In this document: positions 1 to 8,094 of the stretch, piece by piece
How positions within the stretch are numbered: position 1 is the first letter of the stretch
How the letters are laid out: every line of letters begins with the position of its first letter
Assembly: GCA_030447805.1 (NCBI GenBank)
Contig: JAUJOE010000001.1
Span: 377,802-441,312, forward strand
Length of the DNA stretch: 63,511 nucleotides
Direction: 5' to 3'
From: Nocardioidaceae bacterium
Lineage (GTDB): Bacteria; Actinomycetota; Actinomycetes; Propionibacteriales; Nocardioidaceae
Notes under the pieces: model-generated
The model's database searches: none
What the model was told of the DNA's origin: nothing
Seen by the model: only the letters and a program-made list of their open reading frames with translations
Position numbers and translations under genes: made by a program

Positions 1-496
1 GCTGTACGGCGACATCGACGCGCTGACTCGCGGCCTCCGCTGCGAGCACGCTGCGCAGCCGCTGGACGTCCCCGCCGGACACGTCGAACTCGATGGCGGT
101 GACCGGGTAACGGGCCATCCGCACGATCCGGTCGATGTTGGCACCGGTGTCGGCGACACGGCCAGCCAGTGCTGCCACCGCCCCCGGTTTCAGCGGCCGG
201 CCGAGGACAGTGACGTTGACCCGGCCGTGCCGGCGCGGGGCGCTGTCGCCGCTGCCGCGGGCGAATTCGACGTCCATCTCGAGATCGGTTGCGGTCTGCT
301 GGACGCCTCTCTCCAGCCGGGTCACGTCGCGAGGCGCGGTCACCAGGATGCCGAGTACCAGCCGGCCCCGCAGCACGATCTGCTCGATGTCGAGGACGTC
401 GACCGCGAAGCGGGACAGCGACTCGAACATCGCCGCTGTCACACCTGGCCGGTCTCTACCCGTCACCGTGATCAGATGGGTCGGAGCTTCGCTCAT
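1..496 (-). CDS. serB: Phosphoserine phosphatase SerB, N-terminal ACT-domain part (runs off the window)
   Basis: Only the first ~165 residues are in the window; the HAD phosphatase domain would lie beyond base 1. The ATG is at 496-494 and the protein opens MSEAPTHLITVTGRDRPGV, the typical start of an ACT domain in actinobacterial SerB. A second ACT-like unit follows around residues 90-160 (VNVTVLGRPLKPGAVAALAG). In the family, SerB dephosphorylates phosphoserine in the last step of serine synthesis and the ACT domains sense amino acids. It follows an unknown gene on the same strand with a 13-bp gap, so the two may be cotranscribed. Call made from the N-terminal half only. Confidence 0.8.
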   Translation of the reverse strand, partial: MSEAPTHLITVTGRDRPGVTAAMFESLSRFAVDVLDIEQIVLRGRLVLGILVTAPRDVTRLERGVQQTATDLEMDVEFARGSGDSAPRRHGRVNVTVLGRPLKPGAVAALAGRVADTGANIDRIVRMARYPVTAIEFDVSGGDVQRLRSVLAAEAASQRVDVAVQ

Positions 497-509
497 GTCG
501 GGCAACACG

Positions 510-1238
510 TTAGCGACCGTCGACGGACGAGCAGGCTGCGACAACCGCCGCCCTCGCCGACCGGCGCAGCGCCACCAGCGTGTGCCGACGCTGCTCGGCT
601 TGCCGCGACGACAGGGCGCCGCCGTCACCGCTCAAGGCCAGGTCGGCGATCTGCCCGCACCTGAGCCCGGTCATTGCCGTGCGGGCGGCCAGGGAGGACG
701 CGAACGGCAGTCCGCCGTCGTCGGGGCCGGGGGCCCGCAGGTTCAGCAGCGCATCGGCCACCTCCGGGTTCCAGCTCGCCACGTCAAGTTCCGCCAGCGT
801 CTGCGCCGCATCCGTGAGGACCTGCCGCAGGTCGCGGTCGGCCGTTGCGACGTCTGGCAGGTACGTCGGGGGCGTGGCCGGTGAGCCCCGCCAGGTCGTC
901 GATCGGCCGACCGAGATTGGTACGAACCCGATGGCTGCCCCAAGCCAGAGAACGGCCTCACCAGCCTCTACGGCGTCAGCGTTGAACGTGGCCGGCCCGC
1001 CCAGCCCCAGCAGGTCGCCGGGCGTGGGCAGGCCGGCGCTCACCCGACGTACGTCGAGCCGCGACAGCGCCCCGAGCACCATCGCGGGGGAGAGCGGCTG
1101 CCGCTCGGTCGGCTCGACGAACGTCACGCTGGCCTGACCGTTCAGCAGGCCACCGATCACGTCGTCGGCGCTCTTGCGCCGCGCCAGCCAGGCGTTCAGC
1201 CAGCACGCCACCCGGGCGCAGGACGGGACAGTGGGCAC
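510..1238 (-). CDS. Conserved hypothetical protein upstream of serB
   Basis: Open frame of 242 residues starting MPTVPSCARVACWLNAWLA and ending just before serB. I do not recognise a domain. It is mostly helical in composition, Ala/Leu-rich, with no signal peptide or membrane segment, and looks like a cytosolic protein. Two features argue it is a real gene: uninterrupted coding with strong third-position GC bias, and close spacing to serB on the same strand. The neighbouring ABC ATPase gene is divergent, starting about 100 bp upstream, so a bidirectional promoter probably sits at 1239-1342. No function is assigned. Confidence 0.7.
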   Translation of the reverse strand: MPTVPSCARVACWLNAWLARRKSADDVIGGLLNGQASVTFVEPTERQPLSPAMVLGALSRLDVRRVSAGLPTPGDLLGLGGPATFNADAVEAGEAVLWLGAAIGFVPISVGRSTTWRGSPATPPTYLPDVATADRDLRQVLTDAAQTLAELDVASWNPEVADALLNLRAPGPDDGGLPFASSLAARTAMTGLRCGQIADLALSGDGGALSSRQAEQRRHTLVALRRSARAAVVAACSSVDGR

Positions 1239-1342
1239 GGCACGAGCCTACGAGCCGCCGCGTCGTACGATCTGCCTACAGACTTCGCCGAACACATCAT
1301 TCCCATCGGGTTCCACCGGCCCGACTCATGGCGAGGAGCGCG

Positions 1343-2151
1343 ATGACTGCGGTCATAGAGCTGGCCGACGTCTCCGTCGTCAAGGGCGGGAACCGGCTCC
1401 TCAGCTCCGTCTCCTGGCGGGTTGACGACGGCGAACGCTGGGTCGTGATAGGCCCGAACGGCGCCGGCAAGACGACCCTGCTCCAGGTGCTGAGCACTCA
1501 CCTGCATCCCACCGAAGGAGTGGTCGGCATTCTCGGTGAGGTGGTCGGCACTGTCGACGTCTTCGAGCTGCGCCCGCGCATCGGCCTCACCAGCGCGGCA
1601 CTCGCGGACCGCATCCCCCGGACCGAGCGGGTGGGCGACGTCGTGGTCTCGGCCTCGTACGCCGTCATCGGGCGATGGCGGGAGAGCTACGACGAGCAGG
1701 ATCACCAGCGTGCCCAACAGCTCCTCCAAGAGCTCGGCGTCAGCCGGCTGTCTGATCGGACCTTCGGCACCCTCAGCGAAGGCGAACGCAAACGGGTCCA
1801 GATCGCCCGTGCGCTGATGACCGACCCTGAGTTGCTGCTCCTCGACGAGCCGGCCGCGGGTCTTGACCTTGGGGGCCGTGAGGACCTGGTCAGCACGTTG
1901 TCGGTCCTGGCGTACGACGAGACGTCTCCCGCGACGGTTCTCGTCAGTCATCATGTCGAGGAGATCCCCCAGGCTTCACCCATGTGCTGATGTTGCGCGC
2001 CGGCGAGGTGGTCGCGTCCGGTCCGATCGAGTCGACGTTGACGCAGGAGGCCCTCTCGGCGACGTTCGGGCTGCCGTTGACCTTGCAGCGCGCGGACGGC
2101 CGCTACAGCGCGCGGCGGCGGCTGCGTTCGCATCGCCATCAGCAGGCATGA
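1343..2151 (+). CDS. ABC transporter ATP-binding protein (one frameshift)
   Basis: Cytosolic ATPase of an ABC system. Walker A is GPNGAGKTT near residue 40, the signature is LSEGERKRVQIARAL, and Walker B is LLLLDEPAAGLDL followed by the H-loop in VLVSHHVEEIP. I chose the ATG at 1343 rather than 1328 because a GAGGAG sits five bases upstream of it. The frame breaks at about 1970: after VEEIP the sequence stops at 1990, whereas adding one C to the C run gives PGFTHVLMLRAGEVVASG and then an open end at 2151. The insertion restores a family-typical C-terminus, so I read this as one gene. No permease gene is adjacent, and the transported substrate is unknown; this stand-alone ATPase type is common beside serB in actinobacteria as I recall. 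Confidence 0.8.
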
Positions 2152-2172
2152 CTGTCGGCTAGGGTTTAGTAC

Positions 2173-2622
2173 ATGGACTGGCTCCAGGAGCACAGTTGGC
2201 AGGCTTGGCTTGTGGTGAGCCTGGTGCTGGCTGGTGCCGAGGTCGCCACGTTGGACTTCACGCTGTTGATGCTCGCCGCCGGCGCACTCGCTGGCTCTGC
2301 AGCCGCCGCCGGAGGGTTGAACATCTACCTGCAGGTGCTGGTGGCGGCGGTGGTGTCGGTCTCCTTGCTGGGCTTCGTCCGGCCGACGATGGCCCGTCGG
2401 CTGCACCGCGGCCCGACGATCCGTACTGGCCCCCAGGCGCTCATCGGGGGCACTGGTGTGGTCCTCGAGCGGGTGACCGAGCACGCTGGACGGGTCAAGC
2501 TCAGCGGTGAAGTGTGGTCGGCGAGAAGCCTCGACGAGGATGTCGAGATCGAACCGGGCGCCAAGGTGTCGGTGGCGGAGATCGACGGCGCCACCGCGGT
2601 CGTCTTTCCGGCGGACTGGTAG
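2173..2622 (+). CDS. NfeD-like membrane protein
   Basis: 149 residues: two or three hydrophobic helices in the first ~75 residues, then a C-terminal OB-fold-like beta domain (about 95-149, with GGTGVVLERVTEHAGRVKLS). This is the short NfeD architecture without the ClpP-like protease domain. NfeD proteins partner with SPFH/stomatin proteins in membrane microdomains, and here the SPFH gene follows 73 bp downstream on the same strand, so the two probably form an operon. It begins 21 bp after the ABC ATPase gene and may be cotranscribed with it too. Confidence 0.85.
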   Translation: MDWLQEHSWQAWLVVSLVLAGAEVATLDFTLLMLAAGALAGSAAAAGGLNIYLQVLVAAVVSVSLLGFVRPTMARRLHRGPTIRTGPQALIGGTGVVLERVTEHAGRVKLSGEVWSARSLDEDVEIEPGAKVSVAEIDGATAVVFPADW

Positions 2623-2695
2623 TCAACGTGGCCCGTCCTGGTGCTGTCACATCGAGATGGGCCTGCGGCCCGTCGCTAATCCCTGAGGGGGAGTC

Positions 2696-4027
2696 ATGGT
2701 TCCGCTAATCATTCTCGGCGTGGTGGTGCTCTTGGTCATCATCATCTTGGCCAAGGCGGTGCAGATCGTGCCACAGGCGCGTGCGGGCATCGTCGAGCGG
2801 TTCGGCAAGTACCGCACCACGCTGTCAGCCGGGCTGAACATCGTCACGCCGTTCGTCGACAAGGTGCGCTATCTCATCGACCTGCGGGAGCAGGTGGTGT
2901 CGTTCCCGCCGCAGCCAGTCATCACCGAGGACAACCTGGTCGTTTCGATCGACACCGTCATCTACTTCCAGGTCACCAACTCGGTGGCGGCGACGTACGA
3001 GATCGCCAACTACATCCAGGCCATCGAGCAGCTGACGATGACGACCCTGCGCAACATCATCGGCGGCATGACGCTGGAGCAGGCGCTGACCAGCCGGGAC
3101 CAGATCAACACCGCGCTGCGCGGAGTGCTTGACGAGGCGACCGGGCGCTGGGGCATCCGGGTGAACCGGGTGGAGCTGAAGGGCATCGACCCGCCCGCGT
3201 CGATCAAGGACTCGATGGAGAAGCAGATGCGGGCCGACCGCGACAAGCGGGCCGCCATCTTGACCGCCGAGGGGATGCGGCAGTCGTCGATCCTCACCGC
3301 CGAGGGCCAAAAGCAGTCGGCGATCCTGACCGCCGAGGGTGACCGCGAAGCGGTGATCCTGCGCGCCCAGGCCGACCGGGAGTCGCGCATCCTGCGGGCG
3401 CAAGGTGAGGGGCAAGCCATCTTGACCGTGTTCCAGTCGATCCACGACGGTTCGCCCGACCAGGCGCTGTTGGCCTACCAGTACCTGCAGATGCTGCCGA
3501 AGATCGCCGAGGGCGACGCTAACAAGGTGTGGATCGTGCCCAGCGAGATCGGCAAGGCGCTCGAAGGGCTGGGCAGCACTGTCGGCTCGCTGTCTGGCAT
3601 CTCGAGTAACGGCTCATCGAGTGACGGGTCGGGCCCACGCACCCGGGTGGACTACGGGCCGCCGGCCGGTCACTACGCTGACGAGTCTGCAGGTGCGGGC
3701 GGTGCCGACGCGACGCTGTCCCGGGCTCACGAAGAGGTGGCGCAGGCAATCGCATCAGCCGCTGAGGCGGCTCCCCGGACCGGGCCTGCCGTGCCGGGTG
3801 GCCAGCGGCCCGGAGTTGCTCCGTTGCCCGCCGGCGACCGCAACATTTCCGCCACACCGCTTCCACCCGGCGTACCGCCGCCGCCAGCGGAGACCGGCGG
3901 CGATGCAGCGGTTTCGGCGACGGCCACTCCGGCGGGGCAAACTGGACCGCCTCCGCCTTCAGCGCCAACCCAGCCACCGATGCCGCCGACAGGTAGCCCG
4001 CCGGCTTCGGAGCCACCGCCTCGTTGA
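2696..4027 (+). CDS. SPFH/band-7 (stomatin/paraslipin-like) protein with long Pro-rich tail
   Basis: 443 residues. An N-terminal membrane helix (about 1-20) is followed by the band-7 domain (about 25-190: VPQARAGIVERFGKYR, and VKGIDPP-like VELKGIDPP). A heptad-like segment at about 184-245 repeats the unit ILTAEG three times, then related ILRAQ units, as in paraslipins. The last ~140 residues are Pro/Gly/Ala-rich and look disordered. The start is supported by GAGGGGGAG just upstream. The partner is the preceding NfeD gene; family knowledge places the pair in membrane microdomain organisation. The stop overlaps the TTG start of the next gene by four bases. Confidence 0.88.
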   Translation: MVPLIILGVVVLLVIIILAKAVQIVPQARAGIVERFGKYRTTLSAGLNIVTPFVDKVRYLIDLREQVVSFPPQPVITEDNLVVSIDTVIYFQVTNSVAATYEIANYIQAIEQLTMTTLRNIIGGMTLEQALTSRDQINTALRGVLDEATGRWGIRVNRVELKGIDPPASIKDSMEKQMRADRDKRAAILTAEGMRQSSILTAEGQKQSAILTAEGDREAVILRAQADRESRILRAQGEGQAILTVFQSIHDGSPDQALLAYQYLQMLPKIAEGDANKVWIVPSEIGKALEGLGSTVGSLSGISSNGSSSDGSGPRTRVDYGPPAGHYADESAGAGGADATLSRAHEEVAQAIASAAEAAPRTGPAVPGGQRPGVAPLPAGDRNISATPLPPGVPPPPAETGGDAAVSATATPAGQTGPPPPSAPTQPPMPPTGSPPASEPPPR

Positions 4028-4782
4028 CGCTGCTCGAAGGCCTCGCGGTCTTCGTCGCAGGCATCGCCGCTGGCACCATCAACACCGTCGTGGGGTCCGG
4101 GACCCTGATCACGTTTCCCACCCTGCTGGCCGTCGGGTACCCGCCCGTACTGGCGAACATCTCGAACACGGTTGGGCTGGTGCCGGGTACGTTGTCCGGA
4201 GCAATCGGCTACCGGGAAGAGTTGCATGGGCAGCGTGAACGGCTGCTGCGCTTGGGTGCTGCCTCACTGCTCGGTGGCCTCGCGGGGGCCACACTGCTGC
4301 TACAACTTCCCGCGTCCGCGTTCAATGCAGTTGTTCCTGTCCTGATCGGTGTCGGCTGTGTGCTGGTAGTGACCCAGCCGTGGATCTCCACGCATGTGCG
4401 ACCACCGGTCCAGGACGCCCCCGCACACGGCTCAGCCACGGTGTGGGTGCTGGTCTTCGCCACTGGCGTGTACGGCGGGTACTTCGGCGCCGCACAGGGA
4501 GTGCTGCTGATTGCGGTTCTCGGGCTTGGCCTGAACGAGACGCTGCAACGCATCAACGCCGCGAAGAACGTCTTGGCTCTGATCGTCAACGGCGTCGCCG
4601 CACTAGTCTTCCTGACTGTCGCACAGGTGTCGTGGTCGGCCGCCGGTCTCATCGCTGCAGGCTCCGTCATCGGCGGGCAGCTCGGGGCTCGGGTGGGGCG
4701 ACGCCTGCCAGCCGCAGCGCTCCGGGGTTTCGTCGCGCTGGTCGGCATTGCTGCGATCATCGACCTCGTCTTCGTTGACTGA
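4024..4782 (+). CDS. TSUP (TauE/SafE) family sulfite/anion exporter-like permease
   Basis: 252 residues with about seven or eight hydrophobic segments and the TSUP hallmarks GTINTVVGSGTLITFP near residue 20 and GVYGGYFGAAQGVLL near residue 155, the two pseudo-repeat starts. Members move sulfite, sulfoacetate, taurine or related anions across the inner membrane; the substrate here cannot be read from sequence. The start is TTG, overlapping the SPFH stop (TTGA), so translation is probably coupled. A small inverted repeat follows before the convergent phosphotransferase gene. Confidence 0.85.
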   Translation: MTLLEGLAVFVAGIAAGTINTVVGSGTLITFPTLLAVGYPPVLANISNTVGLVPGTLSGAIGYREELHGQRERLLRLGAASLLGGLAGATLLLQLPASAFNAVVPVLIGVGCVLVVTQPWISTHVRPPVQDAPAHGSATVWVLVFATGVYGGYFGAAQGVLLIAVLGLGLNETLQRINAAKNVLALIVNGVAALVFLTVAQVSWSAAGLIAAGSVIGGQLGARVGRRLPAAALRGFVALVGIAAIIDLVFVD

Positions 4783-4787
4783 CGAGC

Positions 4788-4810
4788 GGTCAGGCCCCAG
4801 AGCGCTGACC
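4788..4810. terminator. Weak inverted repeat between convergent genes
   Basis: GGTCAG and CTGACC form six-base arms around an 11-base loop, six bases after the TSUP stop and before the convergent phosphotransferase end. There is no T tract on either side. Position suggests a terminator, but the stem is short and could be chance. Confidence 0.25.
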
Positions 4811-4873
4811 TGCTGATTGAGCGGCTCAGCCCCTGGTAAGCGCCGCGTCGACTGCCATCGTGAGTCGGCGCGG

Positions 4874-5731
4874 TCACAACAACCGGAGCACCCGCTGCAC
4901 CTGCCGGTCGAGGGTGCCCACCGGGTTGCGTGCGTGTGCGGGGCCGCTCGGCAGGAGCATCAGCAGCCAGAACACGGCCCAGAGCCTGCGGCTCACGTCG
5001 AAACGGACCCGTTCCGCCCCGTCGAGGGCAAGTGCGTCATTGAGCTGGTCGGTGTTTACCGCATCGGTAACCCACATAGAGATGTGCTCGACCGTGTCGG
5101 CAAGCTCGAACGCGCGGTCGCCGTGCCCGGAGTCCTCGAAGTCCACAAGGCGGACCTCGCCGTCGCTCCAGATGAAGTTGGACAGGTTGCCGTCCCCCTG
5201 CGTAAAGACCGGCGGTACGTCGGCCGCGGCCAGGCGGTCAGGGTCGCCGGACTGTAGCCATCGGCTGGCGCAGTCGAAGGCGGCGGCGGTCTGGGGGTCC
5301 TCGCCTAGCTCATGGACATCCGTCAGCCAGGCGCGCAGGTTCCCGACCGCCTCGGCTGGGTGCCAATTTCGCAGTGGCTGGTCTCTTAGGTCGGTTACCG
5401 GGATGGCGGTATGGAGCCGGTGCAGAGCCTCGGCCATAGCTTCGGTCTGGTCAGCTGTTAGCCGGCCACCTGTGATGCAGCGACCTGTGACGGGGGCAGC
5501 GGTGACTGCGGAGTCGGCCAAGGACGTGCCGGGCAGCCGGGTCATCACGATGCTCGGTGGCTCGGCTTGCAGTTCCGCAGACACCGGTGCAGGAGCGAGT
5601 CCAGGCGCATGCTGCTGCAGCAACCGGAGGGCAGCCCACTCCCGCTGCGGCTCGCCTCGTGCCCACGCGCGGTAGGTCTTTTTCACGGTGTCCCGGCGGA
5701 ACGTCAAATCATGCGTCGAAGCCACGGGCAT
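4874..5731 (-). CDS. Phosphotransferase (APH/choline kinase-like) family protein
   Basis: 285 residues with the kinase-like fold signatures of the aminoglycoside phosphotransferase family: the catalytic loop FTQGDGNLSNFIW (Asp and Asn of the H-x-D-x5-N motif present, His replaced by Gln) and the metal-binding VRLVDFEDSGHGD. The N-terminal lobe carries VKKTYRAWARGEPQREW. The family phosphorylates small hydroxylated molecules in the cytosol; most members are not drug-resistance enzymes and nothing here points to an antibiotic. It is transcribed alone, convergent with the TSUP gene. Confidence 0.8.
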   Translation of the reverse strand: MPVASTHDLTFRRDTVKKTYRAWARGEPQREWAALRLLQQHAPGLAPAPVSAELQAEPPSIVMTRLPGTSLADSAVTAAPVTGRCITGGRLTADQTEAMAEALHRLHTAIPVTDLRDQPLRNWHPAEAVGNLRAWLTDVHELGEDPQTAAAFDCASRWLQSGDPDRLAAADVPPVFTQGDGNLSNFIWSDGEVRLVDFEDSGHGDRAFELADTVEHISMWVTDAVNTDQLNDALALDGAERVRFDVSRRLWAVFWLLMLLPSGPAHARNPVGTLDRQVQRVLRLL

Positions 5732-5756
5732 GAGCGCACCCTAGCCGCCGACGTTT

Positions 5757-5833
5757 ACCCGGTCGGGGTTTGAGGCGTTCGTGGCGGATGGGTCTTCGCA
5801 TGGGGTCGATCCGTGCGGGTGGGATGAGTTCAG
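5757..5833 (-). pseudogene. Remnant of the 3' end of a DUF222/HNH endonuclease gene
   Basis: About 77 bp that match the last bases of the HNH gene ending at 8095 at all but roughly nine positions by eye. On the minus strand they encode PELIPPARIDPMRRPIRH followed by ERLKPRPG, the exact C-terminal tail of that gene. Nothing further upstream on the minus strand resembles the rest of the family, so this is an isolated tail left by recombination, deletion or gene conversion. It lies between the phosphotransferase and the sigma-factor operon. Confidence 0.75.
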
Positions 5834-5975
5834 GCGCCCTACCTGCTGCTGATCGTGCTCGTACTCCACGAAGAGGGCCATTCCAGATGCGGGTGCAGGG
5901 ACCGAGGGGGAACACTGGCTGCGGCCGGCCCGCCGCTCGATGCCTGCTGTGATTTCAGGTACTGGCCGCCGGCTA

Positions 5976-6818
5976 TCACGGGCTCCCGTCCCAGAGCACC
6001 GTACCAGTGATCATCGACCGACTGAACTTGGACCAAGGGTAGGGCGCAAAGTCATCGACTCCGAGCCGCTGCCCGTCTGGGCCAAGGGCTGTTGCGCTGA
6101 CGTTGGATGTGTCGGCCGGTAGCTCGGCCAGGAAGTATCCGAACGGCTCGGCGATTCTCGCCTTCTCCAGGAGCTCGCTGTCTGTCACTCGAATGAGCGC
6201 GGCGCGTCTGCTGTGCGAGGAGCTGTCTCCCGTATACTCCAGTTCGACCGTCGTGACCCCAGCCGACGTGGTACCGAAGACCTCGAGCGGCGCTGACTCG
6301 TTCCGTTGTGCGGTCACCTGGAAAGCCACCGCCTTCATTGTGGGACGCGGCTCAATCGCTGATGGCGCAAATCCGCACTCGCGTGCGCGGTTGTCGATGC
6401 CGACGATCTGCAGACACAGCCCTGCTCGGTACCCGCTCAGGAGTACCACTTTCCGGCCGCCCGGCAGCTGAGCGCACCCGAGGACCACCGACTTCGGGCT
6501 AACCGGGAGCACACGCCGCTCCTCGCCGACCGGGCAGGTGGCGTCCCGTTCCGCGTGCGGGCTGTCGGACGGCGACTCGATGACCGGCGGACCCGCTGGT
6601 TCGGGCCGGTCCTCACCGGGTCGGCCCGCAAGTGAGCTGGCCGCGAGGACCACAGCAGCCGCGGTGACGCCCGCACCCAGCCATGTGCTGACGCGGCGGC
6701 GGCGACGGAGCCGGCTGCCGCGGTCGATCGCCATGGTCCAGAAGTCCTCGCCGGCGCGAATCGTCGCCGTCTGGTGCTGCATCCTTGAGCGCAGGAACTC
6801 CTCCAGCGGATCCGTCAT
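5976..6818 (-). CDS. Membrane protein coupled to SigE-type sigma factor (putative anti-sigma factor)
   Basis: 280 residues starting MTDPLEEFLRSRMQHQ at 6818. Residues 1-40 are cytosolic and basic (SRLRRRRRVST), one membrane helix lies at about 45-62 (WLGAGVTAAAVVLAASSLAG), and about 215 residues would be extracytoplasmic. The ATG overlaps the stop of the upstream sigma gene (ATGA), the usual arrangement for an ECF sigma factor and its cognate regulator. I see no ZAS zinc motif (H-x3-C-x2-C), so the anti-sigma role is inferred from context and topology only. The outer domain is not recognised. Confidence 0.7.
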   Translation of the reverse strand: MTDPLEEFLRSRMQHQTATIRAGEDFWTMAIDRGSRLRRRRRVSTWLGAGVTAAAVVLAASSLAGRPGEDRPEPAGPPVIESPSDSPHAERDATCPVGEERRVLPVSPKSVVLGCAQLPGGRKVVLLSGYRAGLCLQIVGIDNRARECGFAPSAIEPRPTMKAVAFQVTAQRNESAPLEVFGTTSAGVTTVELEYTGDSSSHSRRAALIRVTDSELLEKARIAEPFGYFLAELPADTSNVSATALGPDGQRLGVDDFAPYPWSKFSRSMITGTVLWDGSP

Positions 6819-7378
6819 GGTTCCTCCGGTCGTATTCTCGGGGCATCGGCTGCGGTGAAGTCGTGGCCGAGTTGGGAGCGCAGCGTCTCCATCGCGCGGG
6901 AGGCATGACTCTTGACGGTGCCCGGCGAGCATCGGAGCGCGTCGGCGATCTGCGCCTCCGAGAGATCCTCGTAGTAGCGCAGAACGAGCACGGCTCGCTG
7001 CCGCGCCGGGAGTGCCCGTAACAAGGGTCTCACCGAGAGTCGCTGATCTACAGACTCCGAAAGGTCGCCGACCGGATCGTCCGGCGGCTCGGCGACCAGT
7101 TCCTCAGCCCGCCAGCCGTGTCGACGCGTTCGACGAACGGCCGCACGGCAGAGGATCCGGCGTACATACGCCTCGCGCGCGGCGGGCTCACGGATCCGCC
7201 GCCACGTGACGTAGGCCTGCGCCAGGGCGGTTTGGAGTAGATCTTCCGCCGCCTGCCGATCTCCGGCCGTGAGCAGACAGGCAGTACGGAGGAGGGCTGA
7301 CGAGCGCGCCTGTACGAACTCGACGTACTCCGCGTCTGCCGTCACGATCGGCGCCTTTCGGTCAGGGCCTCTACTCAC
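6815..7378 (-). CDS. SigE-family ECF RNA polymerase sigma factor
   Basis: 187 residues. Region 2 spans about 20-85 (FVQARSSALLRTACLLTAGD, QAAEDLLQTALAQAYVTW), and region 4 about 120-172 (LPARQRAVLVLRYYEDLSEA, then the helix-turn-helix ALRCSPGTVKSHASRAM). This is the actinobacterial SigE subgroup of ECF sigma factors. It directs RNA polymerase to a small regulon in response to an unknown signal, presumably controlled by the membrane protein encoded directly downstream with a 4-bp overlap. Confidence 0.9.
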   Translation of the reverse strand: MSRGPDRKAPIVTADAEYVEFVQARSSALLRTACLLTAGDRQAAEDLLQTALAQAYVTWRRIREPAAREAYVRRILCRAAVRRTRRHGWRAEELVAEPPDDPVGDLSESVDQRLSVRPLLRALPARQRAVLVLRYYEDLSEAQIADALRCSPGTVKSHASRAMETLRSQLGHDFTAADAPRIRPEEP

Positions 7379-7583
7379 TAAGAGGCCCTCACCCGCATCC
7401 TTGGTTTACGCAGCCGACGACATGCTGACAGCACGGTTTCCAGCATATTGGTTGCAGATCTCCCGGATCAGAACTGAGAACCGGATAACGACGCTCCGCG
7501 ACAGAAGTGGGGTAGACCAGCCATCTGCCGCGTTGTGGGCGAGCGCGCCAGGCTCGGCACGGCACATGCCAAGGTGGTGGCGG

Positions 7584-7937
7584 TCAGTCGATGCACTGGC
7601 TCCAGACGCCAGCGCGCCAAGCCCCCGCATCGGTACGCCAGACATCGACTTGAACCAGGCGTCGGCCGTTCCGGTTGAGTAGGTCCACCACGCGCACGGC
7701 ATTGGTCGCCCGCACCGACGTCGTCCCCTCGCGCTTGTGTCCGCAGTGATGCGACACGACCCCACTCGTTGTAGCCCAGCATCGCGTCCTTCAAGCCATC
7801 CCAAGTGGAAGCACTTGCGACGGAGTCGCTGGCTCACGCAGTCGCCGCCGCTGCTCCCCAGGGCTGCCTGCGCACGCAGTGAGAATCCCGCAGGCGAGTA
7901 CGGCGAGGACCATCCGGACAGACGCCGTCATGCCCAT
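7584..7937 (-). pseudogene. Small lipoprotein gene, frame disrupted twice
   Basis: The start gives MGMTASVRMVLAVLACGI and then LTACAGS, a clear type-II signal peptide with lipobox. The frame then hits a stop at about 7796. Reading the neighbouring frame gives DSVASASTWDGLKDAMLGY, and a further frame change gives REGTTSVRATNAVRVVDL, RRLVQVDVWRTDAGAWRAG and VWSQCID with a stop at 7584. The pieces are in order and protein-like, about 115 residues in all, so I read a secreted lipoprotein gene with two compensating indels. Function unknown. It lies between the sigma operon and a broken HNH gene, all on the minus strand. Confidence 0.5.
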
Positions 7938-8094
7938 AGGACGCAGTCTCCCTGCTGGTGGTTCCGAACGACCGCACATCTTTATGAGCGCACGGACAGC
8001 GACATAGAGAGTACGTTGTCTGTTCCCTTGGTCGTGGGCAAGGTGACAAGTAACCGTTGAGGTCTCGGGGCAATCCCGTCCCCACTGCGCCGCT

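Noticed and set aside
4874-5731. Antibiotic resistance gene (aminoglycoside phosphotransferase)
   Set aside because: Only superfamily motifs are present, with an altered catalytic loop; most such proteins act on other metabolites.
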